From Candidatus Moraniibacteriota bacterium (GTDB lineage Bacteria > Patescibacteriota > Minisyncoccia > Moranbacterales > UBA9337), in assembly GCA_023229615.1 (NCBI GenBank), contig JALNYX010000025.1:1-13178 (forward strand): 13,178 nt of DNA, in the 5' to 3' direction. Both the position numbers and the translations under genes were made by a program. Position 1 is the first letter of the stretch; the number at the start of each line of letters is the position of its first letter. A model generated the notes under the pieces. The model was not told the origin of the DNA, made no database searches, and saw nothing but the letters and a program-made list of their open reading frames with translations. Positions 6,050 to 12,331 of the stretch are shown piece by piece.

Positions 6050-6078
6050 AAAAATATCATTGATTGCATAAAACTAAT

Positions 6079-6753
6079 ATGATGGACAACATAGAAAAAA
6101 TCAAAGAAATTGTTAAAAAAGAGTTGGCTTTTTGTTCCGCTCATAATTTTGAGCACGTTATGCGAGTTTATAATATGGCTGTCAGGCTTGCTGAAAATGA
6201 AGATGTCGACATTGAGGTTGTTAAAATGGCATCCCTACTGCACGATATCGGCGGAGCAAGGGAAATCAACGACCCAAGTGGTAAAACAGACCACGCTTTG
6301 GAAAGTGCAAAAATGGCCAAGCCGATCCTTGAGGAATTGGGATATTCTGAAGATAAAATCAAACATATTCTGGACTGTATAATTTCTCATAGATATAGAA
6401 CCGAGAATAAGCCAAAGACAAAGGAAGCTCAAATTGTGTTTGATGCTGATAAATTGGAAACTGTTGGTGCGATAGGAGTGGCAAGAGCTTTTACTTGGAT
6501 TGGAAGAAATAATGCCAATATTTACCGAAAAGTGGATATCGAAGAATATGCCAAAGAAAATCTTGGCGGAAAAATTAACGGGAGAATACAAGACAAAACC
6601 AAACATAGCCCACAAATTCAGTGGGAAACCAAGGATAAATTTATTTTGGATTATCTTTATACGGACAAGGCTCAGGAAATCGCCAAAGAAAGAATGGAAT
6701 TTTCCAAGATGTTTCTTGAAAGACTGGAGAAAGAAATAAACAATGAGTTATAA
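6079..6753 (+). CDS. HD-domain phosphohydrolase
   Basis: A 224-residue metal-dependent HD hydrolase. Two adjacent ATG codons (6079, 6082) are possible starts; a TTG at 6064 is less likely. Numbered from 6082, the HD signature is complete: H25 (HNFEHVMRV), H54-D55 (LLHDIGG), a His at 103 (ISHRYR) and D121/D123 (FDADKLE). Length and motif order resemble the YedJ-like HD proteins, which hydrolyse phosphate esters or nucleotides; the substrate here is unknown. Cytoplasmic. Transcription probably starts in module D. No terminator is visible before the next gene, 79 bases away, although that gene has its own promoter-like box. Confidence 0.9.
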   Translation: MMDNIEKIKEIVKKELAFCSAHNFEHVMRVYNMAVRLAENEDVDIEVVKMASLLHDIGGAREINDPSGKTDHALESAKMAKPILEELGYSEDKIKHILDCIISHRYRTENKPKTKEAQIVFDADKLETVGAIGVARAFTWIGRNNANIYRKVDIEEYAKENLGGKINGRIQDKTKHSPQIQWETKDKFILDYLYTDKAQEIAKERMEFSKMFLERLEKEINNEL

Positions 6754-6791
6754 GATAAGCAACTAGTATGAATAGAGAAATCGAACTGTGG

Positions 6792-6797
6792 TATAAT
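6792..6797 (+). promoter_or_regulatory. -10 box before the membrane protein gene
   Basis: TATAAT, preceded by TGTGG, lies 35 bases before ATG 6833. No clear -35 box is visible. Confidence 0.45.
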
Positions 6798-6832
6798 AAC
6801 AATATTAAAAATTGAAAAATAAAAATAAATTC

Positions 6833-7699
6833 ATGAAAAAAATACTTAAAAATATTTTTTCAATCATATTTCAAATAATGCTACTTCTTTTATCCGTAAC
6901 GCTTCCATTATTTGCCTTTAATTTCGACACTTCCAATATGTTGACGGTAGTTTCTTTGTTATTTGCGATACTTATTGGTTTTTTTATTGCCGCTGCTACT
7001 TCGAATTATTTAAGATTACAAACTCTTATTTCCGATGAAGATGCTAGTCTGATGTCAATTTTTGATTTAATAAAAATAATACAGCCATCTGTGGAAAAAA
7101 AATGTAGCGATTTGATAGATAAATATATGATTGCCGCACTGGATTATGACCAACTGGATTATTTTATGGCAACTTCAACTGAGTTTAATAATCTTTCAAG
7201 TATGATAAATAAGGTAAGCCCATCCGATGGAAAAGGAGTGACTCTGCTTCAAAACTTGCAAGACGTTAAAGGCAATATTGTATCCATAAGGCAGGAAGCA
7301 CTGGTTTTGGTAAAGAGGGCAGTGACCTCACGACATTGGTTCATATTAATCTCCCTAGCTGTTATTATCTCGATCGTACTGTTAGGTTTAAGAGATGGAA
7401 GCATGCTAGTTTCATCTTTAGTAGGTTTAACGCTTATAGCGCTATATCAGACATTAAATCTTTTATATAAGATTGATTCCAACACTTTTCTTGCAGACAA
7501 ATTGGCATATGAGGTTCCGCAAAAAGTTTTTCTAACCATTGGCCAGACTAAATACTATCCAGAAAGTGTAATGAACGAAGAACTCAGGAAATCATTGGAA
7601 AAAGAAAATTATCGAGTGGGATTTTACAAAGATTTTTCTAAAAGCATGGAAAAAAGGATTAAAATGATAAAAAAAGCTAAACAAGCAAATGTTTCATAA
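6833..7699 (+). CDS. Four-helix membrane protein, DUF4239-like topology
   Basis: A 288-residue integral membrane protein from ATG 6833; an in-frame TTG at 6812 adds only a basic tail. Hydrophobic segments lie at about 10-30, 37-56, 168-186 and 190-208. A soluble region of about 110 residues separates the pairs and a basic tail ends the protein. The sequence after helix 2 (SNYLRLQTLISDEDASL) resembles the bestrophin-like DUF4239 family, in which a conserved region with acidic residues follows that helix. This resemblance is from memory and moderate. The function could be an ion channel; no transport motif is visible. The stop codon lies within the conserved CATAAA of module E. Confidence 0.8.
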   Translation: MKKILKNIFSIIFQIMLLLLSVTLPLFAFNFDTSNMLTVVSLLFAILIGFFIAAATSNYLRLQTLISDEDASLMSIFDLIKIIQPSVEKKCSDLIDKYMIAALDYDQLDYFMATSTEFNNLSSMINKVSPSDGKGVTLLQNLQDVKGNIVSIRQEALVLVKRAVTSRHWFILISLAVIISIVLLGLRDGSMLVSSLVGLTLIALYQTLNLLYKIDSNTFLADKLAYEVPQKVFLTIGQTKYYPESVMNEELRKSLEKENYRVGFYKDFSKSMEKRIKMIKKAKQANVS

Positions 7700-7769
7700 A
7701 CCCAGTTCTAACCGTATTCACTAAGTAGCTTAGAAAAGTGGAAGAATCTCTCTTTTTGAGGGATTTTTT
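7690..7769 (+). repeat. Intergenic module, copy E (diverged)
   Basis: It keeps TTTCATAAACCCAGTTCTAACC, GTATTCACTAAGTAGCTTAG, but the hairpin is replaced by a different one: AATCTCTC (7745-7752), TTTTT loop, GAGGGATT (7758-7765), T run to 7769. So the core is conserved while the terminator stem has changed sequence. The following TTTGCTTGAATTATGAT resembles the tail of copies B and D. Confidence 0.75.
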
Positions 7770-8028
7770 ATTTGCTTGAATTATGATAACATATTTTGCA
7801 ATATGCACTTGGCAAAATATTCGGTTATATATATCAATAGGAAACTTTACAGCGGATATGAATTATGAATAAGGCTGGAGAAGCTTCATTGATTAGTTAG
7901 GTTATCAATATTTAGACGGTGCGCCGATGAAATTGGCGTGAAATTATTTTTGGTTAAAAATGGTATTAAAATATATAGAAAAATTGCATAAATAATGATA
8001 TTATGGCATTATTAAAATAGAAAAAAAT
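7770..8028 (+). promoter_or_regulatory. Leader of the toxin-antitoxin unit
   Basis: No convincing gene; a 21-codon frame at 7804-7869 is too short to support. Seen: GGTGCGCCGATGA (7918-7930), near-repeated after the toxin gene at 8878-8890; a TTTTTGGTTAAAAATGG stretch (7947-7963) resembling 9077-9092; a possible -35 TTGCAT at 7984; and an inverted repeat AATAATG (7991-7997)/CATTATT (8007-8013) just upstream of the antitoxin gene, a plausible autoregulatory operator. Confidence 0.5.
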
Positions 8029-8523
8029 ATGACTTTGCATACTGAAAAATATAAACAAACTATCCTTTATCTTTGCGCCAAGCTAGGTAAGGAAGTTCGA
8101 GGAAAGAAAAAACTGGCGAAATTGCTTTATTTCGTTGATTTTGATTTTTTTGAAAAAAATCAAAAATATTTTACTGGCGACAAATATAAAGCACTGCCAA
8201 TGGGACCTTTCCCAGTTTCCCTGAATGAAATTACGGCGGAAATGACAAAAGAAAAAACATTGAAAGTTGAGTCGGTGAACGAACATAACGGATACAACGC
8301 AACAGAAGTTTATACATGCTTAAAAGATCCGAAGATCTCCGTTTTTTCTAAGGAAGAAATAGAAATGCTTGACCGAGTTATCACGAAATATGGAAACTTG
8401 AATGGAAAGCAACTGGAAGATTTGACGCACGCGGAAGCTCCATATATTGGAACGGAGCCAAAAAAGGAAATTCCGTATGAGTTAGCCTTTTATAGAGGAA
8501 CTGATTTTAATAATCATGCTTGA
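8029..8523 (+). CDS. Panacea-domain (DUF4065) antitoxin
   Basis: A 164-residue protein. Residues 27-62 carry the Panacea/SocA/GepA pattern: KKLAKLLYFVDFDFF, then TGDKYKALPMGPFP. Panacea proteins act as antitoxins that can pair with many unrelated toxins, binding and neutralising them directly in the studied cases. The first gene of a two-gene operon is the usual antitoxin place. Its last eight bases overlap the toxin gene, implying coupled translation. An inverted repeat lies 15 bases upstream. There is no Shine-Dalgarno. Assignment rests on motif recognition. Confidence 0.88.
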   Translation: MTLHTEKYKQTILYLCAKLGKEVRGKKKLAKLLYFVDFDFFEKNQKYFTGDKYKALPMGPFPVSLNEITAEMTKEKTLKVESVNEHNGYNATEVYTCLKDPKISVFSKEEIEMLDRVITKYGNLNGKQLEDLTHAEAPYIGTEPKKEIPYELAFYRGTDFNNHA

Positions 8524-8875
8524 TTTCATTTCACATCCTTCGTTTGAAAAAGAAGCCGCCAAATTAAAACGGCGGTTTTCTTTAGATAAAGGCTTGCAAT
8601 CTTTTCAAAGATTATGCGAGGTTCAATTCAATCCCACAAATCCGCAACAAGTTATTGCTCCTGCTAAATTACACAGAGTAACGCAGAATGATTTATGGAG
8701 CATTTGGAAGATTGAATTGGTTGTGCCAGGGCTAAGGCCGAACCAATTTCCAAGAGTTTGGTTTGCGGTGAAAGGCTCAAATATAGCTTTTCTGTGTGTA
8801 GCTTCGCATATTGATAATTATAGTGACAATCAAATGAATCAGGTGGCGGTCGGGAGGATTAGCGATATTTTTTAG
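8516..8875 (+). CDS. RelE/HigB-like toxin paired with Panacea antitoxin
   Basis: A 119-residue protein with the size and layout of RelE-fold toxins: a helical N-terminus (HPSFEKEAAKLKRRF), two further helices, then strands KLHRVTQNDLWSIWKIEL and PRVWFAVKGSNIAFLCVASHIDNY, and a short C-terminal helix. The lys/arg-rich helix, central strand pair and final 'H-x-D-x-Y' segment fit mRNA interferases, but the catalytic residues cannot be assigned with confidence. A different fold is possible. It starts inside the antitoxin gene. This pairing suggests a toxin-antitoxin module for plasmid or island stability or phage defence; the function is inferred from context. Confidence 0.75.
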   Translation: MLDFISHPSFEKEAAKLKRRFSLDKGLQSFQRLCEVQFNPTNPQQVIAPAKLHRVTQNDLWSIWKIELVVPGLRPNQFPRVWFAVKGSNIAFLCVASHIDNYSDNQMNQVAVGRISDIF

Positions 8876-8881
8876 GCGATG

Positions 8882-8903
8882 CGCCCATGATCCTCCAAGG
8901 GCG
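8882..8903 (+). terminator. GC-rich hairpin after the toxin gene
   Basis: CGCCC (8882-8886) can pair with GGGCG (8899-8903). No T tract follows; an A run does (8920 on). It is short, so its role as a terminator is doubtful. GGGCAGGCGAGC just after it resembles the GGCAGGCGACC at 13087. Confidence 0.3.
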
Positions 8904-8984
8904 GGCAGGCGAGCTTGTTAAAAAAAATAAAAGAAACAAAAAGGAATGTAAAAATTCTGATAAAAGATTTGAAAGGAATAACAC

Positions 8985-9065
8985 GAGCCAATGATTGATT
9001 ACCTGACTAGCTTAGCCGGCTCCTTATTCAAGTGCACATCCAAAATAGGGATGTGCCTTTTTTTG
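8985..9065 (+). repeat. Degenerate intergenic module (F) with terminator
   Basis: GACTAGCTTAGCCGGCTCC (9004-9022) resembles the ACTAGCCAGCTCC core of copies A, B and D. As in those copies it is followed by a terminator, here GCACATCC (9033-9040)/GGGATGTGC (9049-9057) and a T run. The hairpin sequence is unrelated to the other copies. The assignment as a module member is inferred. Confidence 0.5.
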
Positions 9066-9138
9066 TGGGAAAATATTTTTTGGTTGAAAATGGTAGTAGA
9101 TGGTATTATTAAGGTGCGAAAGAGAATTATTTTGAATT

Positions 9139-10323
9139 ATGGAAAACAAAATTATCAATACTTGGGTTGGAACTTTGATTTTGGTTGCCTTGTCTTCGGC
9201 AGTCGGTTTTTTTGTGGTTAAGGAAAATGGTGATTTTTCTCCGGAATTTTCGCAGATGATTATAATCGCAAAAAAGAAGGTCGCTGAAGCGGTTCCTGTT
9301 TTGTTTCCCTCGCCACTGCCTCCTCCGCTTCCGCCCAATATTGAAAGAATGAAAAAACAAGGGTGCGTGGCGGATGGAATTCTCTCCGGATTCGGAGGCG
9401 ATACCAAGGAAATGATTAATGTGGTTAACCGGTCTGATTGTTACTATTTACATCGGGCATTGGAAACTTGGGCGAACAAACCTGATTTTGAAAAAGCCAA
9501 GGAAATCAAAGCGAAAATTGAGAAAAAAGATATCGTGTACGGAATGTTTATTGCTGAAGCAATCAGTACTACGGTTTTGTATCGTTATCCAGAAGAGGAT
9601 CGAAAATTTGATTTTGAAAAAATGTGCCAAGATAATAATCCTGATCATTGGAAGAAAAATATCTGTATTCCGTCATTTAATTCTGGGGAATATCGCGCCT
9701 ATTTGAAATACATTACCGAGCAAGCGATGGATATAGGGATCCAGAGTTTTCTTTTTGGACAGGTTTTTTTGCAAGAGGGGAGCGATCTGGACAATCCGAG
9801 AATTACCAAGATAATTGCGGATATGAGGGAATATGCCGATGCCAAAGGAATGAAAATTGTGGTTGGAGCGCAGACCAATGATATTACCAATGAAAAATAT
9901 TTGCGTAATTTTGATTTTATTGATGGCGGTGTGGGATTATATGCCGATGGAACATTGGAAAACGGTCCATGTTTTTCTCGTTGGTGGAAAAAAGACGGAG
10001 ATTGGTGCTGGGCGCTCTTGTGGAATGACAAATTTGCCAAAAAAGCCAATAATGTTTTCTTGCATCTTGATTGGACACCGCAAATCGGGGATGATATGAG
10101 TACTTTCGCCCGAATGGATGATGACAAGCGAAGAAAAACACTGCGGGATTTGCACAATTTTTTCACTTCCCAAGACAAGGGATTTATGCTACCTGTTTTG
10201 GCGGTACTTCCGAAAGATAACGGCGGATGTTATGGCGGTAAGAAAAATTTTTATTCGCCTTCAAAAAAATATTCCTGCGACGACGAAAAAACCATCAATA
10301 ATATCTTGAAAAAAGCTTGGTAA
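9139..10323 (+). CDS. Membrane-anchored secreted protein with eight cysteines
   Basis: A 394-residue protein. Residues about 8-27 form one hydrophobic segment (TWVGTLILVALSSAVGFFVV) that can act as an uncleaved signal anchor. A proline-rich spacer (PSPLPPPLPPN, 57-67) leads to a folded domain of about 325 residues outside the membrane. Eight Cys (76, 101, 163, 176, 278, 290, 364, 380) all lie outside, an even number that suits disulfides. Alternating helix-strand segments (YLKYITEQAMDIGIQSFLFGQ, MREYADAKGMKIVVGAQ, FDFIDGGVG) resemble a TIM barrel as in glycoside hydrolases. No family is recognised and no catalytic pair is assigned. The start at ATG 9139 has no Shine-Dalgarno. GC and codon use look like its housekeeping neighbours. 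Confidence 0.82.
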   Translation: MENKIINTWVGTLILVALSSAVGFFVVKENGDFSPEFSQMIIIAKKKVAEAVPVLFPSPLPPPLPPNIERMKKQGCVADGILSGFGGDTKEMINVVNRSDCYYLHRALETWANKPDFEKAKEIKAKIEKKDIVYGMFIAEAISTTVLYRYPEEDRKFDFEKMCQDNNPDHWKKNICIPSFNSGEYRAYLKYITEQAMDIGIQSFLFGQVFLQEGSDLDNPRITKIIADMREYADAKGMKIVVGAQTNDITNEKYLRNFDFIDGGVGLYADGTLENGPCFSRWWKKDGDWCWALLWNDKFAKKANNVFLHLDWTPQIGDDMSTFARMDDDKRRKTLRDLHNFFTSQDKGFMLPVLAVLPKDNGGCYGGKKNFYSPSKKYSCDDEKTINNILKKAW

Positions 10324-10329
10324 TAGTTC

Positions 10330-10480
10330 TGCTATTTCGGTATATCCCAGGGCTTGCCAAAAGTCGGATAGTTTGATACAGTAGGGGAACAACTGAGAAA
10401 GTCCTGTTCGCGCCTCGCCCGAAATTTGTTTGGGATAAGGAGCGATTTAGCCGCAAAGCTGGATTTTCTTTGTGGTTTTT
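10330..10480 (+). ncRNA. Structured RNA candidate or attenuator before rpsF
   Basis: About 150 nt with several complementarities: ATTTCGG (10334-10340) with CCGAAAT (10419-10425); TATCCCA (10343-10349) with TGGGATA (10431-10437), which crosses the first pairing, so the two are mutually exclusive or a pseudoknot; and a local hairpin GAACA-ACT...AGT-TGTTC (10387-10409). It ends in an intrinsic terminator: CCGCAAAG (10451-10458)/CTTTGTGG (10468-10475) plus five T. It matches no RNA family I can name. It could be the 3' UTR of the secreted protein gene, a small RNA, or an attenuator controlling rpsF. Confidence 0.45.
10451..10480 (+). terminator. Intrinsic terminator upstream of rpsF
   Basis: CCGCAAAG pairs with CTTTGTGG (one G-T pair) around a 9-nt loop, followed by TTTTT. 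rpsF probably has its own promoter downstream in the AT-rich 10490-10530 stretch, where TTGCGT (10491-10496) could be a -35. Confidence 0.75.
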
Positions 10481-10537
10481 ATTTATTCAATTGCGTGAGT
10501 CATAATAATAAATTAATTAATTGTAATTATAAAAAAA

Positions 10538-11197
10538 ATGATTGAATACGAATTGTTTTATTTAGTAGGAGAATCCAGAGAGCATGATCTGGACAAAATC
10601 AAAAAGGAAGTTGATGAAGTTGTTTCCGGTGAGGGAGGAAAAATTTTGGAAGTGGAAGTGGTTACTCGCCGAAAAATGTCCTATGAGATCAAGAAAGAAT
10701 CCCGCGGAGTGTATGTTGCCAAAAGATTTGAAATTTTAGACAAAGATGAGAGAGAAGAAAAGGATATTCCAAATAAAGATATTGTCGCTGAAATTAACAC
10801 AAAGCTTTTGCAAAACAGGGATATTTTGAGATTTATAATCACTCGCGCGGATCAATTGCCGGAACTTAAGGCGGAAACCAAAAAAGAAGAAAAATCCGGA
10901 CAACCAAGACAGAGTTTCAGAAGAGAAGAAGCCAAAAGAGAGATTGCAAAAACGGAAAAGGTTGAGAAAAAAGAAGAAGTAAAAGAAGAGAAAAAAGAAG
11001 AAGCTGTTGTTTCTCCTGAAGTTGAAGCGCCGATAAAAAAGAAAGCATCAGTTAAGAAAGTTGAAAAAGAAGAAAAAAGTGATAAAATAGAAGAAAAGAA
11101 GGAAAAGAAAAATGAGAAGAAGGTTTCCGATAAGAAAAAGAAAACAGTAAAAGAAAATGATATCGACAAAAAATTAGACGAAATACTCAATATTTAA
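10538..11197 (+). CDS. rpsF: 30S ribosomal protein S6 with long charged tail
   Basis: A 219-residue S6. Residues 1 to about 105 are the S6 fold (IEYELFYLVGE; EVVTRRKMSYEIKKESRGVYVAKRFEI; LLQNRDILRFIITRAD). It binds 16S rRNA as a pair with S18, which is encoded two genes downstream. The remaining 110 residues are a Lys/Glu-rich low-complexity tail that ends in a non-repetitive DIDKKLDEILNI. Bacterial S6 is commonly about 95-135 residues, so this is much longer. The conserved-looking tip after a disordered linker suggests a binding peptide. No Shine-Dalgarno. First gene of the rpsF-ssb-rpsR cluster. Confidence 0.96.
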   Translation: MIEYELFYLVGESREHDLDKIKKEVDEVVSGEGGKILEVEVVTRRKMSYEIKKESRGVYVAKRFEILDKDEREEKDIPNKDIVAEINTKLLQNRDILRFIITRADQLPELKAETKKEEKSGQPRQSFRREEAKREIAKTEKVEKKEEVKEEKKEEAVVSPEVEAPIKKKASVKKVEKEEKSDKIEEKKEKKNEKKVSDKKKKTVKENDIDKKLDEILNI

Positions 11198-11286
11198 TTT
11201 TATTTTTTTAATATTTTAAAATTTGAAGATTGATTTATTAGAAATTGATTAAAAATTTAAAATTTTAAATTAAAAATTCCAATATT

Positions 11287-11808
11287 ATGAACGTAAATAA
11301 AGTTATCTTGGTCGGTCGATTGACTCGTGACCCGGAGTTGCGGACAACCACTGGCGGAAAAACTGTCGCCAGCGTGAGTATCGCCACTAACAGTTTTTGG
11401 ACTGATGCCAGCGGGCAGAAGCAAAAAAATACCGAATTTCACAATATTGTTCTTTTCGGAAGGTCGGCGGAAATTTGCGGTCAATATTTGACCAAAGGAC
11501 AAGAAGCCTTTTTTGAAGGAAGATTGCAAACAAGAACATATACCGGAAAAGATGGGATAGAAAGACGGACAACTGAAGTGGTTGCGGAAAATATGCAATT
11601 AGGCAGTCGTCCTCAGGGAAGTGGAGGACAAGAAGGTGGATACTCCGGAGGAGGGAATTCGTTTAGCGCTCCAAAACAACAGGCAAGCGCTCCCGTGCAA
11701 AGGCAATCCGCTCCCGTGCAGAAACCTCCTGTGCAGGATGATAATATTCCGACTATCAATCTGGATGAGGAACAAGAAGATGTAAGAATTGAAGACGTGC
11801 CATTTTAA
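11287..11808 (+). CDS. ssb: Single-stranded DNA-binding protein
   Basis: A 173-residue SSB. The OB fold occupies residues 1 to about 108 (MNVNKVILVGRLTRDPELR...; FHNIVLFGRSAEICGQYLTKGQEAFFEGRLQTRTY). A Gly/Gln/Pro-rich flexible linker follows, with a near-repeat APVQRQSAPVQKP. The acidic tip EDVRIEDVPF (end of the protein) is the conserved docking peptide for replication and repair proteins. It lies between rpsF and rpsR, the classic bacterial order, with an 89-bp AT-rich gap upstream. Cytoplasmic, coats ssDNA during replication, recombination and uptake. Confidence 0.97.
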   Translation: MNVNKVILVGRLTRDPELRTTTGGKTVASVSIATNSFWTDASGQKQKNTEFHNIVLFGRSAEICGQYLTKGQEAFFEGRLQTRTYTGKDGIERRTTEVVAENMQLGSRPQGSGGQEGGYSGGGNSFSAPKQQASAPVQRQSAPVQKPPVQDDNIPTINLDEEQEDVRIEDVPF

Positions 11809-11839
11809 AGATTAAAGAACTATTAAATAATTTAAAATT

Positions 11840-12052
11840 ATGGAAAATGTAAAAAAAGGTTGTTATTTTTGCCAGGAAAAAATTGACAAAATTGATTATA
11901 AAAATGCTTATTTGTTGCGTCGTTTTATGAATTCTCAGGGGAAGATTTATCCTCCGCGAAGGCACGGAGTTTGCACAAGGCATCAACGAAGTTTGACTGA
12001 AGCAATCAAAAAAGGAAGAATTATGGGTCTGCTTCCTTTCGTAGCGAGATAA
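11840..12052 (+). CDS. rpsR: 30S ribosomal protein S18, zinc-ribbon type
   Basis: A 70-residue S18 and partner of S6 on the small-subunit platform. The core YLLRRFMNSQGKIYPPRRHGVCTRHQRSLTEAIKKGR is typical. It keeps a possible zinc site: C8-x2-C11 at the N-terminus and C45-x2-H48. Many bacteria have lost these residues (the 'C-minus' form), so this is the 'C-plus' form. It starts 31 bases after ssb and is probably cotranscribed. The long foldback element begins ten bases after its stop codon. Confidence 0.97.
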   Translation: MENVKKGCYFCQEKIDKIDYKNAYLLRRFMNSQGKIYPPRRHGVCTRHQRSLTEAIKKGRIMGLLPFVAR

Positions 12053-12062
12053 AGGTAGATAC

Positions 12063-12225
12063 GTATTTTCAAGATATAATTTTAAAAAAAACCTCGGGCG
12101 TGATTTTCTTGCAAAAAATACTTCACTTGTTTTGCATTCGCGCAAAACCCGTGCATTATTTACGTATTTTTTGAGAAAATCATCTTTCTCTCGAATTTTT
12201 TTTTAAAATTATATCTTGAAAATAC
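12063..12225. mobile_element. 163-nt foldback element with 29-bp perfect arms (MITE-like)
   Basis: The outer arms (12063-12091 and 12197-12225) are perfect 29-bp inverted repeats starting GTATTTTCAAGATATAAT. Inside, TGATTTTCT (12101-12109) and CAAAAAATAC (12112-12121) pair perfectly with GTATTTTTTG (12164-12173) and AGAAAATCA (12174-12182), apart from a 2-nt bulge. At the centre GTTTTGC (12129-12135) pairs with GCAAAAC (12142-12148). So almost the whole element folds into one hairpin. It encodes nothing. It could be a miniature inverted-repeat transposon or a very large bidirectional terminator. No clear target-site duplication is visible. Confidence 0.8.
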
Positions 12226-12331
12226 TCTAAATAGTGTATTTATTTCAAAGTTATCAATTTTTGTTAATTTAAAATTTAATCATTGAGATTTGATTAGAAA
12301 TTAAAAATTGATAATTAAAAATTTCACAAGT
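12226..12331 (+). promoter_or_regulatory. AT-only leader of efp
   Basis: Nearly pure A+T with recurring AAAATT/AATTAAAAATT words, like the stretches before ssb (11200-11286) and tRNA-Gly (950-1020). AAATAC and GTATTT (12220-12241) form a small inverted repeat at its left end. No clear -35/-10 pair and no Shine-Dalgarno. Confidence 0.35.

Noticed and set aside
2240..7769. CRISPR array
   Set aside because: Repeats are about 0.9-1.8 kb apart with genes between them and are not of uniform length.
7804..7869. 21-codon ORF before the antitoxin
   Set aside because: No ribosome binding site, no family and a length expected by chance.
2240..9065. Integron with attC sites
   Set aside because: The modules lack paired GTTRRRY/RYYYAAC boxes in the right arrangement, the terminator hairpin is not an attC-like fold, and no integrase is present.
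10391..10405. RNase P RNA fragment
   Set aside because: GAGAAAGTCC resembles the conserved GAGGAAAGTCC, but no other RNase P core element is nearby and the region is too short.
10852..11190. Minus-strand ORF opposite the rpsF tail
   Set aside because: Its Ser/Phe-rich translation is the reverse reading of Lys/Glu repeats, a shadow.
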